The notes under the pieces: model-generated
Databases searched by the model: none
What the model saw: only the letters and a program-made list of their open reading frames with translations
Told to the model about the DNA's origin: nothing
Assembly: GCA_037043015.1 (NCBI GenBank)
Contig: CM073328.1
Span: forward strand, 18,201,495 to 18,265,494
Origin: Bryum argenteum
Lineage: Eukaryota; Streptophyta; Bryopsida; Bryales; Bryaceae
DNA: 64,000 nt
Reading direction: 5' to 3'
Translations under genes and position numbers: made by a program
Part shown: piece after piece, positions 25,114-40,739 of the stretch
Position numbering within the stretch: the stretch's first letter is position 1
Layout: each line of letters begins with the position of its first letter

Positions 25114-26053
25114 CAATTTGTTCAGTACGCACTTCCTAACCAGAAGCGAGGGCATAGAATGGAAGACACTTCACCACTAGCGTGGTAGAAGCCTATGATA
25201 TCTGAATAGCTATCTTATTCATGATGAAGTCCTCAAGTAGAAAAAAGAGCTCCAAAACGAGACAAGCGTGAAGTATGTACCGAGAGCAGAGTGGATGCCA
25301 ACGCGACCGTGGTTGGCGTAGCCACCTGCGAAGGACGCCATAAGAGCGACTACGACGATCAAACACGCCAAAGAAGTCCGCATTGAGCCTGTTCAAGGTT
25401 CCAAGATACGTCATGAGCAATGAGCGACAAGGAAAGAGTGTATAGGAGAGGGCACACTGCATGGCGATCTGGGGTTGGCATGACACCGACCACACCCAAA
25501 AACACGCAAATCTCCCTCAAGAAGCGGAACGATGGAAAAATTGGAACCCAGAGACGAAAAGACAAGAGACAGAAACAGCGCAGGAACACAAGAAGAAGAA
25601 GGAAGAAAGAAAGGAAGGCACACGAAAGGTGTGGCCAAAAGGGATGAAGCAAAGAAGGAAGGAGGGAGGGAGGGATGGAGGGAGGGAGTGAGCGAGCGGG
25701 GGCAAACCTGTGTGCAGGGACAAGAGAAGAAAGTAGGTGAAGCGCGAGAGTGAATCGAAAGGGGAGAAAGAAGAGGAGAGCAATCACAAGGGCACAACGG
25801 CAGCACAAGGGAAGAGAAGGGGGGAGGGGAGGGAAAGGGCGATGGAGAGTGCGAGAAGCGCGCCCGTGGTGACGAGAGGGCAGGTGGACGGTGGGCATTG
25901 TTCAAGTCAAACTGTGTTTGGCTGCTTCAGTTACCAGTAGCCGCAACCTCCGCGGGCACTGCTCACACGCCCAGTCGCCCACCTCCCAGTGTGTATGCCC
26001 TCCCTCACGCCCAAGTTACTTCAACATTTACAACTTCGGCGGTTTGTAACATA
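25114..26053 (-). promoter_or_regulatory. pyrimidine-rich (coding-strand) upstream region of the inhibitor gene
   Basis: Between about 25530 and 25870 the plus strand is almost pure purine (GAAGGAGGGAGGGAGGG-type), so the inhibitor's sense strand is CT-rich, as in many plant leaders and core promoters. The apparent long open frames on both strands here are low-complexity artefacts. No other gene is seen. Confidence 0.35.
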
Positions 26054-26418
26054 TTAACCCTTAAACGCCCAAGCAAGCCCGAGGGGCATGATTCCAACAG
26101 AATCTTCCCTGTAGCTCTCACTCAACATTTCACTTATATTTTGATGTCAAACTGGTCACCTTCTTGTGATGCATTCAAAAAGTGAAATTTCACAATTCAA
26201 ATCACAATTTGTATGAATGATTTTTTGGTTGAAAGGATTGTGGTAAGTAGGTTGGGGTTGTACATAAGCTTGTAGGAGGTTGCAAGCTCATCATTGATTG
26301 GTCTATTTCATGATGCCCAAGTTCAAAAAGTGCACTATTCATGATGCCCAAGTCCAAAAGATGTTGTGATCCAATGTTGGGCTGCCCGATTCAGTCCCCA
26401 TGGGCGTTTAAGGGTTAA
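26054..26418. mobile_element. TTAA-ended inverted-repeat element, copy B
   Basis: The ends are TTAACCCTTAAACGCCCA and its inverse (TGGGCGTTTAAGGGTTAA), with TTAA at both borders. It is 365 bp and non-coding. The internal sequence differs from copy A, and the terminal repeat is the CCCTTAAACGCCC variant. Confidence 0.72.
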
Positions 26419-26513
26419 CCTATCAAATTTGGCAAATATGGCAAATGGAAGATAACAGCCTGTTAATCTCAAAAATATAATGCATCAAATATTGGATTCA
26501 TCTTGGTGCAATG

Positions 26514-27089
26514 TACTGTACAATCGGTACAGCAATAACTCCAACTGCCTCTCAAGGCAGTTTTTGAAAATATACGTTTGAAATGTGATTGTGTACTCAG
26601 AAATGATCGGCATTGCTAAGAACCACAACTTAAAATATTATTCATTTAGCATTCTTGCAGAGTATAATCAAAAGTTCAATTTTCCACCTTAAGTGTTGAT
26701 TGGAAACTCATCACAAAGCCACTACAACTCAACAATTTAGGGAAAGCAAGTTCTTTTGAACATTCAACAATGAGCTCAAGTGTTTGAAGAACAACTTTAG
26801 GCACTCATATCAAATTTGCAAGTGAAAATGAACATTGTATTTGCATCAAAAAGTGACAGTGTTTAATTGTAGAAGCTGCATGTAGATTTGTAGTTTTGCA
26901 ACAATCTAACAGAAAAGAAGCAACTTCTTTGCAATAATACTATAAAACACTCCAATGTGGTTCCAAGTGGTTCCAACCCCTTTTATGGATTGCAATTCCG
27001 ATCATTTCTGAGTACATAGGCACATTTCAAATTTTTCTATCACAAATTGCCTTCAAAGGCAATTTGAGTTATTTTTGTACCCCACTGTA
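26514..27089. mobile_element. Tc1/mariner-like foldback element 1
   Basis: Long inverted arms of about 90 bp flank a non-coding centre. The right end read outward-in is TACAGTGGGGTACAAAAATA. The left end is a diverged TACTGTACAATCGGTACAGC. Both arms contain a hairpin-like AATTGCCTTTGAAGG/CAAGGCAGT region and GTACTCAGAAATGATCGG. The CAGTGGGG..AAAA ends and TA borders are typical of Tc1/mariner MITEs. Confidence 0.65.
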
Positions 27090-27348
27090 GAGTCGGATAC
27101 CAGCCAATAACAAATTCCTCTTTAGAAGGAATTAATGTCAAAACTTTGAAGATTCATTGTGAACGCAAAAACAATCAGATTTGAAAATCGTAAAGTGATT
27201 CCGAATCACATTAGAGTATTCTATGATTTAATGGTAAACGATTGATTCTTTTTTTATACTTTCAAAGAGATTTCAAGTATTTCATACATCATTATATTCC
27301 ATTGACTCGTACGGTTATTTCTTGCTTCAATTACAAGTACAATTTCAT

Positions 27349-27703
27349 TGTGGCACCAAAAGCCCTGGCTTGGTGGTTGAGGCACATGGCTCCCAATGAG
27401 AAAGTCGTTGGTTCCATTCCTCATGCCGGCGTGGTGCTCACCACTATAGTCCACCCAACTATTGTGGGGGGTCCTTGGACCTTGTTGTATGGGTACCTCA
27501 AAGCCCTTTGGGGGGATACTATGTCAAGTATCTTCAAGGCATTAGTAACTAGGCTAGAAACTAGCGTAGTTATAGTGTCCACCCTCGAGAGGGGGAAGTA
27601 GAATTGTTCCAATGTCCCCTTGTCCGGTGGCCATCGGGATATTAGCATTACGAAGGACACTTCATTCACGCCGGCTCCTTAGAAAGGGACCGGAGTTTCT
27701 ATC
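27349..27703 (+). mobile_element. tRNA-headed SINE, full-length copy
   Basis: The 5' head contains an A-box-like TGGCTTGGTGG and, 44 nt later, a B-box-like GGTTCCATTCC, the internal promoter layout of tRNA-derived SINEs. The body ends GAGTTTCTATCTA, a start of the TCTA tail. Imperfect target duplications TACAATTTCAT (27338) and TACATTTTCAC (27704) flank it, and the host foldback arm reads straight through if it is removed. About 355 bp; no protein expected. Confidence 0.75.
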
Positions 27704-28067
27704 TACATTTTCACTTCCAAATTTGAAATGAGCTTCTAAAGTTGTTCTTAGGATCCTTCAACACATCCTTGAATGATCTAAATATTTTCCTCTTTTAAGT
27801 TCTTTGGTTTGGAGTGATTTCTTGATGAGTTTTCAATCAACACTCAAGGTAGGGAATATGTCTTTGTTTGAACTTTGCAAGAATACTAAAAAAAGTTGAG
27901 ATTGACAGTGGGGTCATGAGAGTTATCACTCTAATAGCCTTTGACTATCCTTCAAGTTCTTGGAAGTCACTTGTAGTAGTGTAGAAGGCCTACACATGAT
28001 TTAAGAAAAGTTTAGTAGTTATTAGGACTTATCAGGAGATTTCTGCAAGCCAAAAGATACACAAGAA

Positions 28068-28095
28068 ATATATATATATATATATATATATATAA
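28068..28095. repeat. TA microsatellite
   Basis: A run of about 14 TA units within foldback element 2. Confidence 0.9.
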
Positions 28096-28428
28096 GTATA
28101 TATGCTTAAACTAGTATGAGCTCAAGGATCCTAAGAACAACATTGGAAGCTCCTTTTAAATTTAGAATTGAAAATGTACTTGTAATTGAAGCAAAAAGTA
28201 AGGGTAGTCAATGGAAGATAATGTATGAAGTACTTGAAATCTCTTTAATAATATGCAAAAAAGAATCAATCATTTACCATGACATCATCGAATACTATGA
28301 TGTGATTTCCAATCACTTTAAGATTCTCAAATCTGATCATTTTTGAGTTCACAATGACTTTTCAAACTTTTAGAAACAATTCCTTAAGTTCTTAAGAGGA
28401 ATTTGTTATCGGCTAGTACCCTACTATA

Positions 28429-29077
28429 TATAACCACAAGGCTTATATCATTGCAGCCTCAAAAACTAGCAAACCAACTTTTTCGAAACCTCCTAGATTT
28501 CTCAAAATTGGCAACTAGCTTCCTTTCCGTTGGAAGTACTTACAAACAACCTACCAAAATATCTTAAAGTTTTCTAACTGTATTATGAGTAGAGTAAATA
28601 ACTTGCAAAGATTCATCAAAAACCTCTTAAATATAAGGAATGTTGAATAATAGCGAACAGACTACAAAATGTCTTCTCAATTATTTGGTTTGTGGAGAAA
28701 TAGAAAAACACTCGTGATGGATGTTCTTTGGGAATCTTAAATTGATTGATGATCTTAAGTCGAATGCAAAATTTGAAGTGAAAAGTGATTTGGAAAAGTT
28801 AGCCCTCACTTGATCCTAATATCTAGGGTCACATCACTCACATGTAACTGCTAATTAAGATAAACATGCATGAACACACAAATTTTTACAAGGATTTTTA
28901 AATTGTTGAAAAGGGGAACAACTTTTTATTTCAACATTTGCAAACATAAATGACTTATAAGACTTGGTTGAATAGGAGTGCCTTCACCTTAGTAGCTGCC
29001 ACTCCCTCCCATTTGAAGTTGTCGTTATATAAATTTATAAAAGCACATTTTCAACTTGAATTTTGTTGGATATTGGA
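28429..29077. other. AT-rich spacer
   Basis: No gene or clear element end was recognised. Confidence 0.3.
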
Positions 29078-29257
29078 CTTAGGGATGCTTTACATGGGAG
29101 TTAAGTTGTACATGAAGTTGAGGGGGGGTAAATATCGTGATTGGTCCATTCCTTGAAACTCAAAAATGGAGCAATTACATAAGAGGGAATTTTGCCCTCC
29201 TTTGAGCCCATGTAGAGTACATGTAAGGCTTGACTTCCCATGTAAAACATCCCAAAT
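29078..29257. mobile_element. MITE with TTTACATGGGAGT inverted repeats, short copy
   Basis: The left end is TAGGGATGCTTTACATGGGA and the right end, reversed, is TTGGGATGTTTTACATGGGA, an imperfect terminal repeat of about 25 bp. It is about 180 bp and non-coding. Related longer copies lie at about 44563-45052 and 46797-47026. Confidence 0.6.
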
Positions 29258-29382
29258 TAGTTCTTGGAACCAACAGGGCTTTGCTAATATATGACATGTA
29301 ACCTAGTAATCAATATCCTCACTCAACATCCTCACCCAATATCCTCAATCTTTTTCACTCAATAACATTCTAATTCTCTTAA

Positions 29383-30380
29383 GCTTTGACCCCAAAATGT
29401 CCTAGTGCCCAAAAACAACATTTTGGATGAAGGGCATAAACTTTGAAGAGCCGTGACTTCTTCATCCGGACTCCATTTTGACAAAATCACTTGGCTTGGG
29501 TCACATTTCAAGTTTAGTTTGTGTGATAAAAATTGCAGACCCATAAAATGGAGTATGAATATTTGGCATACATTTTAGTGAAGAAGATTTTTGTTTTTGG
29601 GTTTTCACATATTTTGCATGTTTTGCCATTGCAAGCCAATTATGTGAAATCAAAAATAGTTTTCAAAAAACATATTTACATAAGTGTGATCTTTAGATGC
29701 ATCCCAACAACTTTCAAGTTGAAAGTATATTGATCTAGATGACTGTGGTGTTGGGTCTACAATGATGTTTCTACAATGAAAAAAGTGAAATTGATGGTAT
29801 TTTCCACATGATCTACAACAAGTATATTACAAGTTCGTACGGTTGAGATATAGCTTATCGTTACTTTCATCTATTACACTTTTTTTGAAAATGAGGTGTT
29901 GGCTACAAACACTCCAAGGAAGTCTAGGGATTAAGCCCTAAAGTCCCAAGCCCTCCAAATTGCCAAACATCCTCAAGACATCCTTTTTCAATGCAAGATG
30001 AAATTATCAACTCTTATTCTCAAGTATGTAACTGTAACATCTGTACCTAACTTGTCCATGTATGTGTGTACCAAGTCTTAACTTTAGATTCCCTACCGGT
30101 TGTGTGTACCAAGTCTTAACTTTAGATTCCCTACCGGTTGTGAGATCACAACATTCAGAGTTGGAAAACAAGGTTTATCCCTTGTTGCAAAATGGGTTTG
30201 AAGATTTTTGTGTGCCCAAAAGACCAATTTTAAAAGATAGTGAACTTAAACTGAGGCTCTTCACATTCTAGTTCCCAAGTGAGTTAAGAAACATATTTAT
30301 GCAATATTTACCCTCATGCTACCTCAAAAACCTAAAGAAATGCTTAAATATTCACACAGAGGTGTGATTTGTATGTATCA
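29383..30380. repeat. two adjoining decayed copies of the TTAA-ended family
   Basis: 29383-29938 begins GACCCCAAAATGTCC and matches, in reverse orientation, the right part of copy D (CAAAATCACTTGG..TTGGGTC, ATCCGGACTCCATTTTG). It ends in TCTAGGGATTAA. At that same TTAA a second copy begins (GCCCTAAAGTCCC) and runs to ~30380 with strong similarity to copy A (AACTTGTCCATGTATGTGTG, CTTGTTGCAAAATGGGTTTG). A 45-bp segment is duplicated inside it at ~30057-30140. Confidence 0.6.
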
Positions 30381-30879
30381 GCTGAAGGCATGCTTTAAGA
30401 TAAACTCATTTTATGTAAGGGAGGTAATAAAATTTTGTACTGCACTTTACAGGAGTCATACTGATCCAGAGACATGCATCCGCGAGTAACACTATACGTT
30501 CCTGTGAAGAGTAGGAATATTCACCACTTTCAATCCGGAGCAGCTTTCCGAGTCTGTCGTGATCATTTCAAGATATAATATGCAGGCAGCCACCCATGCC
30601 AGTCACTACTTGTCATGACAGAGCGCTGATATAGTTCTTGACAACGTAACAGGGATGCATGTACGCTCGAGAAAGTCGTTGTAACAGCTTCGCGGGGATA
30701 CAAACAGGTCGTCGTCTCCAGGCTCCAGGTGGTAGTCTCTCTCTCGAGGTTTGCATATGGAAATATTAGTACAGTTCTATGTAAGCTACAACTAAGAGGC
30801 AGCTCGCTTGCTTGCTAAGTGAGCTAGGAATTAAATAGATGTGACGTAGACACATGCGCGTGTCTATGTTGTGGGATTC
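30381..30879. other. 3' flank of the adenosine kinase gene
   Basis: Composition returns to genic; this probably holds the 3'UTR of the minus-strand adenosine kinase. No other feature was seen. Confidence 0.4.
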
Positions 30880-34384
<3,505 letters not shown>

Positions 34385-36823
34385 ACCAGCAATGCATCCC
34401 CATGTTGAGTTGCACGCGGAAATGTTCTGCCTTCCACAATTTACAGAATCCTTCTACTGTGTGAGGCTCCTATTGAAATCTTCCGTCAACCTTTCTGTTC
34501 TTACTCCTTTCACCAGCAACCCGACCCTGATCAGACCCTTACACTCCATCCTTCGTCTAGCCCCGCTTACACATACCTTTTCACGTACTAAATTACGAAG
34601 TTCTCAGTCATTAACAACTGAGCATCAGCATCCCTAACTCAGCAGGCGCTGTGAGACCCTGGACGACGACGGAGAACTAAGACATGTCTCCAGCCGCTGC
34701 TTTCAACTTATTGGGTCAAGATATGCACTCTTTCGGCAGAGATTCGTGGGCAAGTGCCCCGATCTAAGAATCAGAGAGAACAAGCGTGTAACTTGAAGTA
34801 GTCCTTCTCTTCTCTGGCAAGCCATGCGTTGACCAGATGGCCACATCAACTGCACTCATGTTCCAAAACAAACCCGGGTTTATTTCTGAGCCTAACGATC
34901 TACTTGGATCGAGCTAAGCTTCAACGTGTGATTCACCGCTGTGATCAATTACTTCTTTTTGTTAGTACGCATCTGGATTGTACTACTCCTGCTACTCACG
35001 TAGTAATCCACAAGAAGAGGATCGTGACGATGCTTCAATACCCGTGACATGCATCCTCTTGGGAACGGCCTCCAGCCTCAAGATCCATCCTCAAGTTTCA
35101 TTATAAGACTCAAGGTCGAAATCAAGGTTTAACAACAGAAGTAGCAGCGCGATCGACCTAACAGACTCCACTTTGTCCTCTTCTTTCAGGAATCAGGGTA
35201 CCTGTATCGGAGCACTAGGGTTTTGTGGACAACATCCATTAGGTTACAACACCGATGCACAACCCTTTCTCATTCGACTACCTCACTGACCGTGCTTTTG
35301 AGAGTGACATCTTCTGAAACCAAAGTGGCACTTGGTCCTGTGCTCGACCGTTTGATACCCATTGAGCTTTGCATTGGGCGCATCAACTTGAATTGGGGTC
35401 CTGAAGACCCAGTCGAGAAGAATCCACTGCAGCATGCCGTGGTGGTTTCTATAGTATTGATGACTACCTCGGCAAAGAAGCTGACAACTCCATGCAACCG
35501 TCTATTTTACTGTTCAACAGTTTGCAAGAAGCCAGCAACGGCGTTGCGGATGGTTAGTGAGGATGACTCACCCAAAACATCGCATGTTGTTGGAGAAATG
35601 CTGTTGTCAGAGTGGAGAATTAGAGCTGGTAACGCTGAAACCGATCATAAGAGGACCCGGGCTACACGATGATGCTTGCTGACAATGCCAGATGAAACGC
35701 CAAGCGCAATCGCCACGTCCAACATGCCCAACGCGGCCTCGAGAGGAGCATCCAGGGTCGTCGACGATAATGCCATGGGCCATCATCGAAAGGGTGGCAT
35801 CTCTCGCAGCTTCATGGGACCACCACTCCTGTTGCAGAACATAAATATTGCGACATGAATTCAACCTACTCCAGTTGAAGTTGAAACCAAGCCAGGAGTC
35901 ACGATGGTCTATTTTCGAATCTGTGGCAGGCCTGATTGCTTCTCTCAACGACCACCTTCTCTAAAACCACCCTCTCTGAGACCGACCATGGCGAGGAACC
36001 CGCCGAAGCTGACACGAAGAAGTGGCTAAAAGGGCATACATGACCATGTGGTCGCCATCAAGTAGAGACAGGGAGAAAAGGCCAGAGGGGGGACGATGAT
36101 GAACAAAGGCTGAAACGAAATAGAGGAGCATCAGGAGAGGAGAGGAGAAAGGGGAGGAAGAGGAGACGCAAGGTGTGGGAGACAAAAGGTCATGTAAAGA
36201 CAATATTACCATCAAACCCTAAAACCAGATCCCATATAGAAGGAGTCCGTCTGCCACCATAGTTAAGACATCTCCACAGGTGAACTTGGAAAACAATTGC
36301 ATCAAATGAAGCTGGCGGAGTGCACGCCGCAACATACCAGCATCGCTCATGCAATAGCAAGAGCCGGATTTGGCAATGATATTCGTGAAAACAAGACAAA
36401 TGTTGGCCCTAAATGAATCACGACGCTACCGTACAGAACATGGATTGAGCCCTGTATTCGGCCCAAAACCACCACACCTGCCTTCGAGGCAGATGTCAAT
36501 ATAATCCGAAACTAAAACCAAACACCGTCTTCCAATCAATGGCATGAATGTTTACTTGCTTTACTTGCGCCACCTGCAGCTCGGATTTACCTTCAATCAC
36601 CGCAGGAAGAAGCCGCAAGCTCCAACATTCCGATACTTACCCCAGAGCTGCTGTTGCTGTTGCTTGCCGTTTCACTCTGCCTCCCGGAAGTGCATGAGAC
36701 GGGTGGAGATGTGCATTAGTAGCTACCAGCTTGCGTTTGGTGATTGCGTTATCTCCGACTCCTGTCAGCAAGTGCCTCACAGAAGGATTCGGATGGAGGC
36801 AGAGCGCTATATTTCTAGTTTTG
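34385..36823. other. region between the ADK start and the receptor-kinase stop
   Basis: Upstream of the ADK start the sequence is moderately GC-rich to about 36240, consistent with a long leader and promoter on the minus strand (TTTTAGGGTTTGATGG near 36215 is leader-like). 36500-36823 is probably 3'UTR of the receptor kinase. Open frames here, including one at 35223-35672 plus, resemble no known protein. Confidence 0.35.
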
Positions 36824-39114
36824 TTATCTGCCATCCAGCCTACTGCTACCTTCCGAGGTGGAACTCTCGAAGAGTCGGAATTCTGAATCGTCACTGAACG
36901 CCCGTGAGGTGGCAGTGGTGGGCGCGGTACCAACACTGCTGCCAAGCTGAGGCCGCTGGCTGATCCTTTCGATCTCTTCGCGGAGGGCCGTCAAGGGAAT
37001 GGGCCGGTCCGGAATACTCGGCAGCTTCTGATCGTTCTCCAGAATGCGCAGTGCGCCCGTCATGTTAGGCCGGCACGCTACCAGCGGATGCGCGCACAAG
37101 AGTGCCAGCATCACGAACCGCTCCATGTCCTCTGCCGCTCCGCGATTGCCCATTCGAGGATCCAGTACTGCCTCCCACTTGCCGCCCTTCACCAGCGCCC
37201 ACGCCCAGTCCGTAATATGCATGAAGTCGCCCACGTCCTGCAACGCTTTGCGCCCGCTGATGAGCTCCAGCAGCACTACGCCGAAGCTGTACACATCGCT
37301 GCGCTCCGTCAGCTGCCCATACATGGTGTACTCCGGAGCCACATAGCCGAACGTGCCTGCGGCGCGCGTGGACACGTGCGTGAAGCCCTCAGGCGTGAAG
37401 CGGGCCAAGCCAAAGTCGGCCACGCACGCGTTACAGTCGGCGTCCAAGAGGATGTTGCTACCCTTGATGTCGCGGTGCAGGATGGCAGGCTGCACGCCAT
37501 GGTGCAGGTAATCCAACCCCTTGGCCACGCCGATGGCGATCTTCTGCCGCGTGGGCCAGTCCAGCGGCGGCTTGTTCGCCTTGAAGATGTAATCCTGCAG
37601 GCTCCCGTTAGGCAGATAGTCGATCACAATGATGCGCTGGTGCCCTTCCACCACTCCTCCGCTGGCCACGCAGCATCCTCGCAGCGCCACCTGCAGGCAC
37701 ACATTCATGTCATGCGAACTCAGCTCAAATGTCCGACCCTCAACTTTGGATACGTGAATTTGATACTATGCGCTTATTCTTCCTTAAGAAAATCACGTTG
37801 TGAGGCATTTTGCTGGCAGAAACTGAAATCCCGTGAAACTCCTCAAGTCTGACTGTTCGTAAGTTCTCTCACCAGGTTTCGGTGTCGCACGCTTGATATC
37901 ATGTGAACTTCGTGCACAAAGTCCTTGTCTCCAGCGGGTGAGCAATTCTTGAATCTCTGCAAACCGAGATCCGCATGAACCCAATTGGAAATCGATCTAT
38001 CAATTGGTCCTCACCACTCACAGATAGCTAACTGAAATCATGTAAGAGCGCGGTCACTAGAGCCCGTCGAATGCAACATCAAAAGGGACGAGATGGCAAC
38101 TTTGGTGCGTACCTTGATGGCAATTTCCACACCACTCTTCAAGACCCCTCTGAAGACATTTCCATACGCACCCGAGCCAATGATCATCTCTCGAGAAAAG
38201 TTGTGCGTCGCGGCTTTCAATTCCTCGATGGTGAACATGATAGATCCATCTCCCCGGCGCATGGAGCCCTCCAGGAGGTCGGTGTTGCGTTTGATAAATG
38301 CTTGCTCCTCCACAAGCTTGCGTCGGCGGTGTCTGTAGTAGAAACTCAAGGCAACGGCGAATGCCAGCAACGCGATGGCAACGGCGCCCACGGCCACGTA
38401 GACGCCAGTGAGGTTCTTCGCCCCTGACCGAACCGGGAAGATGGAGAACAAGCACGCCGCCGTGTGGGGGTCTAGAGGGCCTGCGCTGTTGATCAGGGCA
38501 GCAACGTACATGCTAGAGTAGTTCTGGCACCAGCGCTGCTCGCCGCTATTATTGAAAGCTCGCAAGTCCGCCGTCAATCCCGCAACCTGCTTGATGCACG
38601 CCGCACAAGCCACATTCTGGTGGTAATTAGAGTCCGCCAATACCCCGGAACAGCTCTGCTGCGTGGACTTCAGTGACGAGTAGCGAGATGCAATGGCAGC
38701 CAAGTCCGTGGAGCGTTGAATTCCTTGGCAGTTGTCGGTGCCTCGCGACATGAAGGAGGGTAAGTCGTCTTCGCAGAGTTCCGTTATATTGGCGTCAGTA
38801 CCTTGCGACCGCAACTGCGCCCGGTAGCTATCCAGGCATGCGGGCACCGCATCGGGAGGCACCAGGAAGTAAGAGGTGTTGCGCAGGTACGCCGCCATCA
38901 CCATCTCCAACCCATCCACCAGTGTCAAGCACTGCACGTCCTTCACGCGAGCTTGATTCGCCACGGCGGGGAACTTGTCCAGCACCGTGAAGTCTAGCGG
39001 GCAAGGCTGCTGCGCCATCGCAACACTGGGACGGAAGCAGACGACCCTGACGAGGCACAACCATAGCTGGAAACCCCAGGTAATGGCAGCTCGATGACGT
39101 CTATCCATGAGCAT
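36824..39114 (-). CDS. SPARK-domain receptor-like kinase (At1g11050/RKF3 type)
   Basis: A predicted plasma-membrane serine/threonine kinase with an extracellular SPARK domain; ligand unknown. Three exons join in phase: 39114-38113, 37956-37873, 37690-36824, giving 650 residues. A signal peptide occupies about residues 1-35. The ectodomain (~36-235) starts QPCPLDFTVLDKFP and carries many Cys, including the CAACIKQ segment, as in SPARK proteins. One membrane span is AVGAVAIALLAFAVAL followed by RHRRRK. Kinase motifs in order: GSGAYGNVF loop, Lys in EIAIK, Glu in FVHEVHMI, HRDIKGSNILLD, DFGLARF, GYVAPEY, DVYSFGVVLLELISG. All catalytic residues are present, so it is an active RD kinase. The Ser-rich tail ends EGSSRLDGR. 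Confidence 0.92.
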
Positions 39115-40500
39115 ACTTTACTTAATCTACCAGCAGCAGCATACTGCTCGGGTGAGATGGGAAAGAACCGCAGCCCATCATAGCGGCTTCATTCATCGCG
39201 AATGATCCATAATAAGTCTTACCAATTCAGCAGCAAAGGCAGCAGCAGAAATTGTAACCATCGTCCCTCCAGTTTAAAGCGCAATAACGACCTAGTGTGT
39301 AGTAAAAGCAGCAGATGCAGATGCATAGATGCGCGACTGGAACGCTGGCAAAGACGAAGAAGATACACCATCGGCACCTGGATGAAATTTGATTGTCTTA
39401 ACAGCAGCCTGATCCTCGCCCCTCTAACCTTCCGAATCTGGTCCTAATCCCTCTGCTCCTGCTCCTGCTCCAACGCCCAACTGAATCCTCGAAGATGAAG
39501 CCAAATCTGCGCAAATGCCTAGCCCATCGAGGCAATCTCTTCTGCCCACATGAGACCACACACAAAAAACACGCTTCCTCGTCCCAAGCGGCGAGGAGGA
39601 GCGAGACGCTGGTGGCCAGCTTGGGCAATCCAAGAACCCGCCCGCCATGAAGGAACTGCGGCGAATAATGATCAGCTGGGGCCTAGTCAAGTCCAGCACC
39701 ACGAGGGGGGCAAGAGAGCGGGGTCCGCAGCTTCCGGCCGAGTACGTACGATTAGCCAGGAGCCCAGGAATTATGCTATGTGCGATAATATTTTCCCAAT
39801 TTAGCAACACTGTACACTAAACTGTTGAACAGTAGCATCATTCCGAGCATAGGATGATAATAGAATCGAAGAAAGCATAGTTTCCTTTAGAAAATTGCAG
39901 AAACGTGGAGCACTGGAGCACCAAGGTTACTGATGCGGTGGCCACAGCGCAGAAACGATCTATGGCCAGACATGTTTGGGTAAAAATATTCCCTGTAGTC
40001 TCTCGTCAAGTAAAAAAGTAAACTTCTCTCAACTACTGTAGCCGTCAGTAGGTATGTGGCAAAATTTGATGGAGAATGGTTGCACTTCCCGACTGTGCTG
40101 CTCGGGAGGAGATGCAACTCAACTGGAAGGCGGGTCAAGTTCCGTTGGCGGACCTTGACTAGTTTTGCAGGAGGCGGTATCGACGCGGTACTTGTTGGCT
40201 GCGCAGGGATGGTGCTGGTGGGGTCAGAAGTAACGGGGCTGCTACCGCGAGCTTGTCGATGACGGGTGAAGCGCTGGTCGAAGTCGGGAGTAACGGGGCG
40301 GCCACTGGGAGGTTGCCGAAGATGGAGGGACGGGAGTAACAGCGGAACTGTTGGGAGGCCAGCAGTTCGGAAGAAACTAGAAAGAAAAGCTTTTGCTTGG
40401 GAGTCTAGGCAATTGTCCATTTCTTGATTGCACTTAGCATGAGAAAATACCAAAATAGCCAAGCAAGCTACTTGCTCCGGTTCATGTTGTATTGGTTACT
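39115..40500 (-). other. upstream region of the receptor kinase
   Basis: Relatively GC-rich to about 40450, consistent with leader and promoter. A loosely repeated GGAGTAACGGGGC unit occurs two or three times at about 40220-40345. A long minus-strand open frame across it (39887-40462) resembles nothing known. Confidence 0.35.
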
Positions 40501-40739
40501 CAATTGATTGATACATTAAATGTTTAAAAAAAAAAGGGGGAAAAAATAATTAATTGTTAGTTTCTTGAACTAGTAGATTTTCTACTCCCTTAGATTGAAT
40601 CTTGGCATTGGAATTGGCTAACCATCTCAAAATTGTGAGTAAATCTTGTACTTAAGTGCCTAAAATTGTGAATGAACCTTGTCCATAGTGCATCGTGCCT
40701 TGTCCCTACAAGCTTTAAAATGTTTCGCATCAACGGGGA

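Larger units (their letters stand above)
27088..28428. mobile_element. Tc1/mariner-like foldback element 2 (contains a SINE)
   Basis: The left arm starts TAGAGTCGGATACCAGCCAA. The right arm, reversed, starts TATAGTAGGGTACTAGCCGA. The arms match for roughly 300 bp or more, including the AAGTGATT..AATCACAT and CAATTACAAGTACA segments. The middle carries a SINE (27349-27703) and a TA microsatellite. Parts of the arms are also related to element 1 (the TTGAGTGTTGATT..CTCATCA region). It begins at the TA where element 1 ends. Confidence 0.65.

Noticed and set aside
25359-25905. Long minus-strand frames of 164 and 179 residues, and Lys/Arg/Glu-rich plus-strand frames
   Set aside because: They overlap each other in purine/pyrimidine-biased low-complexity DNA and resemble no protein family.
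35223-35672. 149-residue plus-strand open frame upstream of adenosine kinase
   Set aside because: No recognisable motif, no supported introns or neighbours, and it lies in the probable ADK leader/promoter.
37088-37852. 254-residue plus-strand frame
   Set aside because: Antisense shadow of the kinase exon; GC-rich codon bias on the coding strand opens the opposite frame.
39887-40462. 191-residue minus-strand open frame upstream of the receptor kinase
   Set aside because: Pro/Ser-rich without family resemblance and positioned where leader or promoter is expected.
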